This document shows positions 1 to 8,748 of a DNA stretch of 64,000 bases, one piece after another. The translations under genes and the position numbers were made by a program. The DNA is from an uncultured Cohaesibacter sp. (GTDB lineage: Bacteria; Pseudomonadota; Alphaproteobacteria; Rhizobiales; Cohaesibacteraceae), in the NCBI RefSeq assembly GCF_963678225.1, contig NZ_OY782763.1, positions 186,001 to 250,000 on the forward strand, given 5' to 3'. Below the pieces are notes generated by a model. The model was not told where the DNA came from. It did no database searches and saw only the letters and a program-made list of their open reading frames with translations. Within the stretch, counting starts at the first letter, position 1, and every line of letters starts with the position of its first letter.

Positions 1-198
1 AGGGGCAAACAGAACCGTTACGGCAGGACCGCATACCACATCGCCAGCCCCAAGAGCGCCGAGCAGGGAGATCCCTTCCAGACATCCCCAAAGCCCCAGT
101 GCTTCCATGCTGTCATGGATATCACCTGAGTACCATTTTTTCAGACGCTCGATAGCCTCCCAATCGGTGTCTGAATAATCGAATTTATCCATTTTCAT
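1..198 (-). CDS. RraA-family protein, partial (N-terminal 66 residues)
   Basis: The reading frame runs off the left edge of the window, so only the N-terminus is visible. It contains an SGDIHDSMEALG-like opening and a later GDVVCGPAVTV stretch. This matches the start of the RraA/4-hydroxy-4-methyl-2-oxoglutarate aldolase fold, which includes class II pyruvate aldolases and oxaloacetate decarboxylases of sugar-acid and aromatic catabolism. ATG codons at 198 and 192 are both possible. Either overlaps the end of the upstream GntR gene, so the two are translationally linked and co-transcribed. An aldolase role would suit the sugar-type enzymes encoded divergently, but the catalytic residues lie outside the window. 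Confidence 0.65.
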   Translation of the reverse strand, partial: MKMDKFDYSDTDWEAIERLKKWYSGDIHDSMEALGLWGCLEGISLLGALGAGDVVCGPAVTVLFAP

Positions 199-970
199 CC
201 TCATTCTTGGATTGTTTCAAGTTCGATTGCTCTATGGCCTGACGCAGATAATCCGCACTCGTGTCAATTTGCGCACGAATGCGCTCCTTGGCACCAGCCT
301 TGTCCCTCCGATAGATCTGATCGTAAATCTCGGCATGTTCCTTGTAGGCTTCGCTCAGAGACTTGATGGGAACACGGCTGGTCACGTGGATCACGTCATT
401 GATCAGGCCAGAAAAATTGTCATAGATATGCATCAGGATCTGGTTGCCTGTGGCATGCACCAGTTCGAGGTGAAAAGCCGCATCAGCATCGACAAACCCG
501 TTGAAGTCCTTCTGATTGACGGCCTTGCGCATGGCCTCAAGCGCCGCTTCAACTTTAGGCATTTCAGGCAAGTCGCCTTCGGTGAGAATTTCCAACACCT
601 CCGACTCAATCATGCGACGCACGCTCATCAACTGAAGCAGATAGTCGGGATCGGAATAAAACTGCTGTCTTACGGTCACCGCGAGCGCGTCAAGATAGTT
701 GTTCACATCGTCGCGCACCACCTCGGTTCGTTCACCATGGCGGCGTTGAACCAGCCCCTTTACTTCCAATTCCTGTATGGCCTCGCGCACTGCACGGGTA
801 GAGACGCCGAATTCACGCGCAATAGCGCTTTCCGATTCCAGTCGGTCTCCCACTTTGAGCTCGCCATTCAGAATGCGGCTCTCAATTACCGAGGAAACCG
901 CAGAATGCAGCCGCCCACGCCTGCGCAGGGGCATTTGAAGCTCTTCGTCTGTTACTGGTTCCATAACCAT
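185..970 (-). CDS. GntR-family regulator, FCD (FadR) subfamily
   Basis: A 261-residue protein with an N-terminal winged helix (about residues 20-85, including the ESAIAREFGVSTRAVREAI recognition region) and an all-helical FCD ligand-binding domain (about 105-240). Asp/His residues in DADAAFHLELVHATGN and EHAEIYDQI are placed as expected for FCD metal ligands. FCD regulators usually repress catabolic operons until a carboxylate-type ligand binds. The gene is divergent from the TTT transporter operon and shares a 139-bp intergenic region containing a palindrome, so it is probably the local repressor and autoregulator. The ligand is unknown but is likely the transported substrate or a breakdown product. 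Confidence 0.9.
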   Translation of the reverse strand: MVMEPVTDEELQMPLRRRGRLHSAVSSVIESRILNGELKVGDRLESESAIAREFGVSTRAVREAIQELEVKGLVQRRHGERTEVVRDDVNNYLDALAVTVRQQFYSDPDYLLQLMSVRRMIESEVLEILTEGDLPEMPKVEAALEAMRKAVNQKDFNGFVDADAAFHLELVHATGNQILMHIYDNFSGLINDVIHVTSRVPIKSLSEAYKEHAEIYDQIYRRDKAGAKERIRAQIDTSADYLRQAIEQSNLKQSKNEDENG

Positions 971-999
971 TTATTCACCACCATCCTGTCTATGGTATA

Positions 1000-1030
1000 T
1001 TGACAATACTTATGTCATGAGTCATAAGTC
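1000..1030. promoter_or_regulatory. Palindromic GntR operator overlapping divergent promoters
   Basis: Arms ACTTATG (1008-1014) and CATAAGT (1023-1029) are perfect inverted repeats around an 8-base centre holding TCATGA. A TTGACA at 1000-1005 lies 17 bases before CATAAG (1023-1028), which could be a plus-strand -35/-10 pair. On the minus strand TTGACT (1030-1025) could be the -35 for the regulator. The palindrome sits inside both putative promoters, as expected for a GntR repressor site. This assignment is inferred from position and symmetry. Confidence 0.6.
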
Positions 1031-1109
1031 AAGTGTTATCTGCATTACCCGTTTCCCCTGTCTATAGGGAAAATACGGACATGGCATTAGATCTAAGGGA
1101 GGAAAGATC

Positions 1110-2087
1110 ATGAAACACTCTATCAAACAGATTTTCCGTGCCTCTGTTGCCACACTGGCAGTTTTTGCTGCCGTGGGAGGAGCCCAGGCAGCTTGGCCGG
1201 AACGCGCTGTTACAATCATCGTTCCCTGGTCCGCCGGTGGTGGCACCGACGCAACGGCACGCATGGTTGCCGCTGACCTGCAGGAGCATTTCGGACAGCC
1301 GTTCAATGTGGTAAACCGCACCGGTGGTGGTGGTCTTGTCGGGCATGCAGCCATTGGCAATGCAAAAGCTGATGGCTATACGCTGGGCGTTATCACCATT
1401 GAAAGCACCATGTATGAAAGCCAGGGCCTGCCGGGCGTTACGCCTGATGATTTCGACTATATCGGCCGCTACAATGCTGATGCCATCGGCATCAACGTTT
1501 CTACCAAAGCCGATTATGGGTCCGTTCAGGACCTGATCGATGCGGTCAAGGCAAATCCGGGCAAGATTACGGCTTCGGGTGCCAACCGTGGCGGTCTGTC
1601 TCACCTTGCCTGGGCAGGTCTGCTCAACACGCTTGACATCAGCCCAGAGGCTAGCAACTGGGTTGCATCCGCAGGCTCCGCGCCAGCCATGCAGCAGCTT
1701 GCAGCCGGTGCCATCGATGTCGTTTCCACATCTCCTGCCGAAGCCCGTTCTCTGGTTGAAGCTGGCGAAGTGAAAACCCTAGCCCTGATTTCGGGTGAAA
1801 AGAGCGAGCTTTTCCCTGACCTGCCAACCACTGACGAAGCTTTCGGCATCAAATGGTCTCCGATGCCTTTCCGTGGCCTTGCAGGACCTGACGGCATGCC
1901 CAAAGAAGTTGTTGATCAACTTTCTGCTGCTCTGAAGGACATCACTGAAGACAAGGAATTCAGGGACTTCATGAAGTCTCGTGGCTTCTCTGTGGCCTAT
2001 CAGGATGCTGCAACCTTCAAGGAAACCGTTATGGCTGCCCGTACCGGCCTTGCCGAAACCATGAAAGCTGTCGGCCTCGCCAAATAA
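1110..2087 (+). CDS. tctC: Tripartite tricarboxylate transporter substrate-binding protein (TctC/Bug family)
   Basis: A periplasmic solute receptor of 325 residues with a Sec signal peptide (residues 1-27, cleavage after GGAQA). The mature start AWPERAVTIIVPWSAGGGTDATAR is the family signature: the WSAGGGTD loop binds the carboxylate of the ligand. A strong GGAGG Shine-Dalgarno lies about 10 bases before the ATG. TctB and TctA follow directly, completing the three-part transporter. Bug-type receptors bind carboxylated ligands (citrate, aromatic acids, amino and sugar acids); the substrate here cannot be read from sequence. Confidence 0.93.
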   Translation: MKHSIKQIFRASVATLAVFAAVGGAQAAWPERAVTIIVPWSAGGGTDATARMVAADLQEHFGQPFNVVNRTGGGGLVGHAAIGNAKADGYTLGVITIESTMYESQGLPGVTPDDFDYIGRYNADAIGINVSTKADYGSVQDLIDAVKANPGKITASGANRGGLSHLAWAGLLNTLDISPEASNWVASAGSAPAMQQLAAGAIDVVSTSPAEARSLVEAGEVKTLALISGEKSELFPDLPTTDEAFGIKWSPMPFRGLAGPDGMPKEVVDQLSAALKDITEDKEFRDFMKSRGFSVAYQDAATFKETVMAARTGLAETMKAVGLAK

Positions 2088-2108
2088 AGCTGCGGCGGAG
2101 AGATACTC

Positions 2109-2582
2109 ATGCGAATTTCTGACCGGGTATCCGGCCCTGCGATCCTGCTCTTCGGAGCGGCGGTGATCTGGGGGGCTACCAAGCTCCCCTCTGTCCCCGG
2201 CGTAAGGTTTGGTGCCGATCTCATGCCGACCCTGATCGGGGTCGGCCTCATCTGCCTGGGGCTGTCGATTTTCATCGGCAGTCTCTCCGTCAAGGTGCCT
2301 GTTCGGATCCTTGATCTGTCCGAATGGGACGTTCCCTTGCGCAACAAGCTGGCAGCCATCTGGAGTCTCGCAGGCCTTGTGATTGGCGGTTTGCTTTTCG
2401 AGCAAGTCGGCTTTCCGCTCATGGGGATTATCTATATGGCGGTGCTCATGACCCTGATGGGAACGAAGCCAAAAGTGACGGCGCTTGTTTCGATCCTCGT
2501 GGTCGGCGCTCTATATATCGGTTTCTCCAAGGGACTTCTTGTTCCCCTGCCGATTGGCCTTTTGGGAGGGCTTCTTCCATGA
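2109..2582 (+). CDS. tctB: TctB-family small membrane subunit of the TTT transporter
   Basis: A 157-residue hydrophobic protein with four predicted membrane segments (about 8-28, 37-57, 79-100 and 106-150, the last probably two helices). Length and topology fit TctB, the poorly conserved small permease subunit. It lies 21 bases after tctC and its stop codon overlaps the start of tctA (ATGA), so translation is coupled. Identification rests on topology and position more than motifs. Confidence 0.88.
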   Translation: MRISDRVSGPAILLFGAAVIWGATKLPSVPGVRFGADLMPTLIGVGLICLGLSIFIGSLSVKVPVRILDLSEWDVPLRNKLAAIWSLAGLVIGGLLFEQVGFPLMGIIYMAVLMTLMGTKPKVTALVSILVVGALYIGFSKGLLVPLPIGLLGGLLP

Positions 2583-4144
2583 CTGCAGACATCCTTTATC
2601 ATTCTTTGGGCATGATCCTCGACCCTGTCGTGCTCTTGTCCATTCTTCTGGGTGCTGTATATGGCTTGTTCATCGGCGCGCTGCCGGGGTTGACAGCCAC
2701 CATGTCGACAGCACTTCTCGTACCAATCACCTTCTACATGGATCCGTTGCCGGCTATTGCCTTGATCGTGGCGAGCACGGCGATGGCTATTTCTGCGGGC
2801 GACATTCCCGGCACCTTGTTGCGTATTCCCGGCACGCCGGCCTCGGCGGCCTACACCGATGAATCCTACCAGATGACCGTGAAGGGCAAGGCCAGTCAGG
2901 CTCTGTCGCTGGGCTTTTTCTTTTCCGCAATTGGCGGTTTGTTCGGAGCGACCGTTCTGTTGCTGACCGGCCCGCTGTTGGCGCGGATCTCCCTCAATTT
3001 CTCAAGCTTCGAGTTTTTCTGGCTTGCAGTTCTTGGCCTTCTCACATGCGCTCTTGTGAGCGGCAGCAATGTGGCACGCGGTTTTGTATCCCTGATGCTC
3101 GGCCTGCTCATTGCCACTGTCGGCCTTGATGTGACGACAGGGGCCCCGCGCTTTACCTTTGGCCAGATCGAACTGATGGGCGGCGTCTCCTTCATTCCCG
3201 TGATGATCGGTATGTTCGCCTTCTCCGAAATCTTGCGAGGCTTCACCACCAACAAGATTGGCGAGGGCAAGATGCCTCAGCTTGGCCGCATCGTGCCATT
3301 TAAAGGCATTGGCGAGTTGTTGCGCAAATATCCCTTCTCGGCCATTCGCGGCGCCACACTTGGCACCACGGTCGGGGCTCTGCCCGGCGTTGGTGGCGAT
3401 TTGGCAGCCTGGATCGCCTATGGCATGAGCCGTCGCTTTTCCCGCACACCGGAGAAATATGGCACCGGCCATCCCGAAGGTCTGATCGAGGCCACTTCGT
3501 CCAACAATGCAGGCCTTTCAAGCGCCTGGATTCCGGCCCTGGTGTTCGGCATTCCCGGAGATGCGGTGACAGCCATTGCAGTGGGCGTGCTGTTTATGAA
3601 GGGGGTTGCCCCCGGTCCCCGGTTGTTCGTTGAAAATCCGACCATGCCAACAGCCATCATCATGACCTTCTTCGCCTCGAACCTGCTGCTTTTCCCGCTC
3701 GGTTTCATAGCGATCAAGGTTGCGCGACATGTGCTTTCCATCCCTCGCTCGGTCATCGTGCCGATCATCCTGATTTGCTGTTTCCTTGGCTCTTATGCCG
3801 TTAACAACACCCTGTTTGGGGTCTGGATCATGCTGATTGCAGGGATCGTGGGCTATCTGATGGAACGCAACGGCTTTCCAATTGCTCCGGTCATTCTGGG
3901 CCTCGTGCTGGGCCCTGTGCTGGAACGCAATTTCATCATGTCAATGCAGATTTCAGGTGGCAACCTGCTCGGCTTTTTCGAACGCCCCATTGCCTGCGGG
4001 CTCGGGCTCGTTATCTGCACAATCTTTATTTTCGTCTTGCTCAAATCGATCCGCAGTTGGTTGACCGGAGCGTCAGCCCGCAGACGAGAGGATCTTCTGA
4101 CAAATGCCGAAAATGTGGCCAAGAGCCGCAGCGGCGATCACTGA
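2579..4144 (+). CDS. tctA: TctA-family large permease subunit of the TTT transporter
   Basis: A 521-residue polytopic membrane protein. The motif IGALPGLTATMSTALLVP near residue 30 is the conserved TctA N-terminal signature, and a second copy-like segment (GALPGVGGDLAAWIAYG) occurs mid-protein, as in the family. The ATG at 2579 overlaps the tctB stop. The open frame extends much further upstream, but that part only shadows tctB. TctA forms the Na+- or H+-driven translocation channel working with the periplasmic receptor. Confidence 0.93.
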   Translation: MTADILYHSLGMILDPVVLLSILLGAVYGLFIGALPGLTATMSTALLVPITFYMDPLPAIALIVASTAMAISAGDIPGTLLRIPGTPASAAYTDESYQMTVKGKASQALSLGFFFSAIGGLFGATVLLLTGPLLARISLNFSSFEFFWLAVLGLLTCALVSGSNVARGFVSLMLGLLIATVGLDVTTGAPRFTFGQIELMGGVSFIPVMIGMFAFSEILRGFTTNKIGEGKMPQLGRIVPFKGIGELLRKYPFSAIRGATLGTTVGALPGVGGDLAAWIAYGMSRRFSRTPEKYGTGHPEGLIEATSSNNAGLSSAWIPALVFGIPGDAVTAIAVGVLFMKGVAPGPRLFVENPTMPTAIIMTFFASNLLLFPLGFIAIKVARHVLSIPRSVIVPIILICCFLGSYAVNNTLFGVWIMLIAGIVGYLMERNGFPIAPVILGLVLGPVLERNFIMSMQISGGNLLGFFERPIACGLGLVICTIFIFVLLKSIRSWLTGASARRREDLLTNAENVAKSRSGDH

Positions 4145-4214
4145 TCAGACCAGACACATCGAATGCCGCCTCAACAGGTGAGTGTTCGGACACAGAATAT
4201 GAAAGGAACCCACT

Positions 4215-5033
4215 ATGTATAATCCGTTTTCCGTTGAAGGACGCATCGCAATCGTCACAGGTGGTCTGGGCCAGATCGGCACCCAGATTTCGACCACCCT
4301 CGCACAGGCTGGGGCAAAAGTGGCGATCTATTCCCGTCGTCCTTTCTCCGCTGAGCAGATCGCCGAGAAATTCCCTGGCCTTGAAGAGAATATCAAGGTC
4401 TATGAAGCCAGCGTCACCGACAAGGATGCTCTGGAAGCTGCCACCGATCAATTGATCAAGGATTGGGGTGTACCCGATATCCTCGTCAACAATGCTGGCA
4501 TCGATTCCAAACCAGATGGCGATGCAGACCAGAACGCGCCGTTTGAAGTCTATCCAAAGAAATACTGGGACGACATCATCGAGACCAACCTGACCGGTGT
4601 CATGCTGACCTCTCAGGTCGTCGGCTCCAAGATGGCCGAAGCAGGGAAGGGGTCCATCATCAATATCGGCTCGATGTATGGCATGGTGTCTCCCAATCAG
4701 GCACTCTATGCCTATCGTGAAGAACGCGATGGCAAACCTTTCATCAAGGCCATCTCCTATGCTGCCTCCAAGTCGGGCCTCATCAACATGACACGCTATC
4801 TTGCCACCTACTGGGCCAAGAAAGGCGTTCGCGTCAATCTGGTCACTTATGGCGGCGTGAAGACCGGTTCCTTCGACAAGGAATTCATCGATGCCTTCCT
4901 CGAGCGCGTTCCTATGGGCCGTCAGGCCGATATCGGCGAATTCAGCCCGATCATCCATTTCCTCGGTTCCGAGGCTTCATCCTATATGACCGGCGCCAAC
5001 CTAGTTTTGGATGGCGGCTTCACCAGTTGGTAA
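4215..5033 (+). CDS. SDR-family NAD(P)-dependent oxidoreductase
   Basis: A 272-residue classical short-chain dehydrogenase. The Rossmann motif TGGLGQIG is at residues 15-22, NNAG at 92-95, the catalytic Ser near 153 (IGSMYG), and Tyr182/Lys186 in SYAASK. It lies 70 bases downstream of tctA with an AAAGGAA ribosome-binding site, in the same operon. By context it probably oxidises or reduces a hydroxyl of the imported substrate. An insertion between the Ser and Tyr motifs (LYAYREERDGKPF) is longer than in most SDRs and may shape substrate choice. Confidence 0.88.
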   Translation: MYNPFSVEGRIAIVTGGLGQIGTQISTTLAQAGAKVAIYSRRPFSAEQIAEKFPGLEENIKVYEASVTDKDALEAATDQLIKDWGVPDILVNNAGIDSKPDGDADQNAPFEVYPKKYWDDIIETNLTGVMLTSQVVGSKMAEAGKGSIINIGSMYGMVSPNQALYAYREERDGKPFIKAISYAASKSGLINMTRYLATYWAKKGVRVNLVTYGGVKTGSFDKEFIDAFLERVPMGRQADIGEFSPIIHFLGSEASSYMTGANLVLDGGFTSW

Positions 5034-5155
5034 TTTCTCGACCCGGTCGAGACTAAGGGATCTTCCCTGATCTATGAAACTTGGATCTGTGAAACAGGCT
5101 ATCGACGGGGTCATCCCGCCGGTAGCCCGAGGTTTTTTGAGAGGAGATTTAAAAC

Positions 5156-6748
5156 ATGACGCGTATTGCACTGGTTGTAAGCGGGGATCTGCGCGAAAGC
5201 GCAAATACCACCTGTTGGCCTGCCCAGAAAGCAATGGAGGAGACACTGACCGCAGTTTTGGCCAAGATGGGCCATGAAGTCTGGCGCGCGCACCCGATAA
5301 AACCCGAAGGGCACGGCTTCATTTCATCCCAGCGCGAGGGCATGGATGTCTTTGCCGGGATAGACCCTGATATGCCCCTGATCGTTGCAGAATCCGTTTG
5401 GCAATATAGTCATCATGTGCTGCCAGGCTTGCTGTCCCATCGCGGGCCGATCCTTACCCTTGCCAACTGGTCAGGGCAATATCCGGGCCTTGTCGGCTTG
5501 CTGAACCTCAATGGATCGCTAACAAAGGCTGGCGTTGCCTATTCCACGCTCTGGAGCCGTGACTTTGATGATGACTTCTTCCTTGAAGGCCTCAAGAGCT
5601 GGCTGGATACTGGCAAGATCGACCATGACCAGTCTCATGTGAAGAATTTTGATCCGGCGGCGGTCGATGCCAAGACCTCCAATCTCGCCCAGCAAATCGC
5701 CAATGAATGGCGCCAGAAAAAACTGATCATGGGTGTGTTCGATGAGGGATGCATGGGCATGTATAATGCGATCATCCCCGATGAACTGCTGATGTCCATG
5801 GGCATTTTCAAAGAGCGCCTGTCTCAATCCGCGCTCTATTTTGCTGCAACTCAGGTTCCTCTGGAAGAAGGGCGTGCGGCCTATCAATGGATGGTCGATA
5901 AAGGCATGACCTTCCATTTCGGCTCAGATCCCAAAACCGAGCTGACTGAAGGGCAGGTGATTGACCAGTGCCGGATGTATATCGCAGCAGTCCGTCTTGC
6001 CGACCAGTTCGGCTGCGCAGCCATTGGTATTCAATATCAGCAGGGCCTCAAGGATCTCTGGCCGGCCTCCGACCTTGTTGAAGGCATGCTCAACAACTCC
6101 GAACGCCCACCCGTTGCGCGCGCAGACGGCAGCATCATCCGTGACGGACAGCCAATCGTACATTTCAACGAAGTAGACGAATGTGCCGCGCTCGACGCCC
6201 TGATGATCAACCGGGCGCACACAGAGCTGAACCAGCCGGTCGAGACCACCTTGCACGATATTCGCTGGGGTGACGTTGATGAATCCGGCACCGTCGATGA
6301 TTTCGTCTGGGTCTTCGAGATTTCCGGAGCAGCTCCAGCAGCGCATCATCCGGGAGGATGGGCCGGATCAGAGAGCTATCGCCAGCCTGCCATGTTCTTC
6401 CCGGCTGGGGGCGGAACACTGAAGGGCTATGCCAAACCGGGCGCCATCGTCTGGAGCCGCGTATTCGTTGAAGGGGGAGCTCTTCATATGGATATCGGAC
6501 GCGGTACCGCGCATGAACTGCCCGAAAGCGAATGCGAACGGCGCAGCAAGGCAACCGACTATCCATGGCCGATCATGAATGCGACCCTTAGCGGAATTGA
6601 TCGAGATCTGATGATGGGCCGACACAAGGCAAACCACATTCAGGTAGCCTATGTCGATGACGAAGATGCTGCACGTCAAGTCATTGCTCTGCGCTCGGCT
6701 CTTGCTAATGACCTTGGCATCAAAGTCTGCCATTGCGGAGATATCTAA
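5156..6748 (+). CDS. L-fucose/L-arabinose isomerase-like protein
   Basis: A 530-residue protein resembling the aldose-ketose isomerases of the FucI/AraA fold: an N-terminal Rossmann-like half (IALVVSGDLRESANTTCWPAQ), a central region with VFDEGCMGMYNAIIPDE, and a C-terminal beta-barrel part with FVEGGALHMDIGRG. These enzymes use Mn2+ to interconvert aldoses and ketoses. It is shorter than E. coli FucI (about 590). The start is fixed by a GAGAGGAG site ahead of the ATG. It is the last gene of the operon and is followed by a terminator. Which sugar it acts on is not evident; other members of this superfamily act on quite different polyols or sugar acids. Confidence 0.75.
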   Translation: MTRIALVVSGDLRESANTTCWPAQKAMEETLTAVLAKMGHEVWRAHPIKPEGHGFISSQREGMDVFAGIDPDMPLIVAESVWQYSHHVLPGLLSHRGPILTLANWSGQYPGLVGLLNLNGSLTKAGVAYSTLWSRDFDDDFFLEGLKSWLDTGKIDHDQSHVKNFDPAAVDAKTSNLAQQIANEWRQKKLIMGVFDEGCMGMYNAIIPDELLMSMGIFKERLSQSALYFAATQVPLEEGRAAYQWMVDKGMTFHFGSDPKTELTEGQVIDQCRMYIAAVRLADQFGCAAIGIQYQQGLKDLWPASDLVEGMLNNSERPPVARADGSIIRDGQPIVHFNEVDECAALDALMINRAHTELNQPVETTLHDIRWGDVDESGTVDDFVWVFEISGAAPAAHHPGGWAGSESYRQPAMFFPAGGGTLKGYAKPGAIVWSRVFVEGGALHMDIGRGTAHELPESECERRSKATDYPWPIMNATLSGIDRDLMMGRHKANHIQVAYVDDEDAARQVIALRSALANDLGIKVCHCGDI

Positions 6749-6793
6749 GCGCCCTCAGGTCGCTCCCAGTATACACGCAAACAGAAACAATCG

Positions 6794-6820
6794 GAGGTGC
6801 GCTCATTGCGCGCCTCTTTT
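6794..6820 (+). terminator. Rho-independent terminator of the TTT/isomerase operon
   Basis: GAGGTGCGC and GCGCGCCTC form a 9-bp stem with one G-T pair around the loop TCATT, followed by TTTT. It lies about 45 bases after the isomerase stop. Confidence 0.8.
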
Positions 6821-6890
6821 CATTTGGCCAAGAGGCCTGGCACAAAGTCGCATAAAGGCATAAATCAAGCCTACAGACACAAAAAAGAGC

Positions 6891-6920
6891 TGGGCCAATC
6901 GGCCCAGCTCACTTCTGTTT
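6891..6920 (-). terminator. Rho-independent terminator of the curlin-repeat gene
   Basis: GAGCTGGGCC and GGCCCAGCTC form a perfect 10-bp stem with a 4-base loop. On the minus strand it is followed by six T residues. It lies just after the stop of the curlin-repeat gene. Confidence 0.9.
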
Positions 6921-6942
6921 TCTGATAAGCGCTCAGTAGAAT

Positions 6943-8748
6943 TTACTGAGAAATACCAACATTGTTGTTCGACCCGCTCTGGGTGACAACAGATGTATTG
7001 CCAGCGCCATTTTGGTAGATGGCGACTTCGTTATAATCGCCACCAGAGATATCAACCGAAGAGTTGTTGCCATCACCCTCTTGGAGCATAGCAACCAAAC
7101 TGTTGTTGCTGTCGATAGTAAAGCTGGCAATGTTGTTTATACCATGCTGCGTAAGCTGACCGGAGGACAAAGAGGCAGATCCTGCTACCGAGCTAGCAAC
7201 ACCCGAGAAGCTTCCGGTGTCTCCGTTGCTATCGCCTGTGACGGTCAAGGTGAGGGAGTTATTGTCCGGAAAGCTGAAAGCACTATTACCGATTTGCTTA
7301 ACATCGAAATCGTTAAAGCTACCAGTTACATTAACCATTGCTGTGCTGGATGAGCTGTTGCTCTGAAGAGACGCAATCTCGTTGCTATCACCTACGATGA
7401 ATACCTTACTATCGCTGTATCTGGTATGGCCATCTGCCTGATAGGCTTGGACTGTGTTTCGGTCGCCGTCAACGTCCACCGCCAAAGTATTATGCTGCGC
7501 ACTGCGTGCCTGCACAGCGTTCACATGGTTAGCATCACCATCAATATAGGTCGAAGCGGTGTTCCCAACAGATGCCTGATAGGTGCGACTGTAGTTGAGA
7601 TCGCCCAATATCGTTGTTTCCGCATCCAGACCATTGCCACCTTGGTCAACAATGACTTTGTTGTTCGGCCCAGCACCGATAGCACTGGATGTGATGCTCA
7701 CTTTTGCATTGTGCCGAATGCTAGATGCACCGCTCTGAGACACATAGACATCGTTGTAGTCACCGGCATAAACCACGATGTCCGCGTCCGCTCCGTCCTT
7801 CTGGCTAAGAGAGATCAGGTTACCATTGCTGCTGTTAGATGTCTCACCCAAGGAGATGGTACCGACATTGTTGCCCCAGCCGGTCTGGCTGACGCCCACA
7901 TTGTTGTCGTTGCCTTTGATCTTATTGATAGTCAGGCTGTTGGCGTCGTTCGGATCCCCAGTGGTCTGCACAACACCAATCTCGTTGCGATCGCCCTGAA
8001 GCTGCAACGCTTGCAGCGAGTTAGAGCCACCATTTACATTTTCCTGAGTGACACCAAACTGGTTGTCATTCCCGTTGATGGAAAGCTTTGCCTCATTGTT
8101 GCTACCTGACTGGGAAATCGCGCTAGAGATCGCACCGGATCCCAGAGCATAACCGCTCAGACTGCCAGCAGTGCCGTTGCTGTTGCCATCAATATATACA
8201 TTGACAGTATTTACATCGGTCTGCGCATTCGCGTCATTGGTCTGGCTAACAGTGTCAATCGTGTTACCAGCACCTTTCATAACCAGCTTGGCAACATTTT
8301 TACCGCTAACTGTCGTCGTCTGAGCAACAGTGTTGACTTTGTTTCCATCACCGACGCTTTGCTCGATTTTCAGAAAGTTCTTGCCATACGCGCCTGACGC
8401 TGTGTTTTCATCCTGCAGAACAGAACCAACACTGTTGTTATTGGAGGTTTGCTCAATCTGTGCGGTGTTATTGCTACCAACCTGATCAAAGCCGTCCACG
8501 CCAAGCCCGATTTCGTTACCGTCGCCGCTTTGCGTAACCGTCAAAGTGTTTTTGTTACCAACTTGCGAAGCTGCATCGGCAGAACTGCCAAGCGTATTGT
8601 ATTCACCACTCGATTGATCGAGTGAAACGCTGTTCGCATCGCCCGTTTGTTCAACAAAAGCCTCATTTCCACCCGCAGCATAAGCATAACCAACTGACAA
8701 AAGTCCCACGGCAGTCGCAGCAAGAAGACCAAAACGAATTTTGTTCAT
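6943..8748 (-). CDS. Long curlin-repeat secreted protein (putative functional amyloid)
   Basis: A 601-residue exported protein with a signal peptide (residues 1-24, cleavage after AYA). The mature chain is built almost wholly of imperfect repeats of the form Q-x-G-x-x-N spaced by N-rich beta-strand units, for example VTQSGDGNEIG, VVTQSGSNNNVGISQ and AIYQNGAGN. This is the CsgA/CsgB curlin signature. It is about four times the length of E. coli CsgA (about 150 residues) and runs to the C-terminus in repeat. A GGAG Shine-Dalgarno lies 7 bases before the ATG. It stands alone with its own terminator; no csgE, csgF or csgG secretion genes lie in this window. Role inferred: extracellular amyloid matrix or surface adhesion. 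Confidence 0.85.
   Translation of the reverse strand: MNKIRFGLLAATAVGLLSVGYAYAAGGNEAFVEQTGDANSVSLDQSSGEYNTLGSSADAASQVGNKNTLTVTQSGDGNEIGLGVDGFDQVGSNNTAQIEQTSNNNSVGSVLQDENTASGAYGKNFLKIEQSVGDGNKVNTVAQTTTVSGKNVAKLVMKGAGNTIDTVSQTNDANAQTDVNTVNVYIDGNSNGTAGSLSGYALGSGAISSAISQSGSNNEAKLSINGNDNQFGVTQENVNGGSNSLQALQLQGDRNEIGVVQTTGDPNDANSLTINKIKGNDNNVGVSQTGWGNNVGTISLGETSNSSNGNLISLSQKDGADADIVVYAGDYNDVYVSQSGASSIRHNAKVSITSSAIGAGPNNKVIVDQGGNGLDAETTILGDLNYSRTYQASVGNTASTYIDGDANHVNAVQARSAQHNTLAVDVDGDRNTVQAYQADGHTRYSDSKVFIVGDSNEIASLQSNSSSSTAMVNVTGSFNDFDVKQIGNSAFSFPDNNSLTLTVTGDSNGDTGSFSGVASSVAGSASLSSGQLTQHGINNIASFTIDSNNSLVAMLQEGDGNNSSVDISGGDYNEVAIYQNGAGNTSVVTQSGSNNNVGISQ

Noticed and set aside
212-1003. 263-codon plus-strand frame opposite the GntR gene
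   Set aside because: It mirrors the regulator on the other strand and has no domain signal; codon pattern belongs to the minus-strand gene.
4041-4958. 305-codon minus-strand frame opposite the SDR gene
   Set aside because: Shadow of the SDR gene, which has complete motifs and a ribosome-binding site.
5037-5145. CTCGACC/GGTCGAG palindrome and nearby GC-rich hairpins before the isomerase gene
   Set aside because: Short arms, no T-run and no matching copies; not enough to call a terminator or operator.
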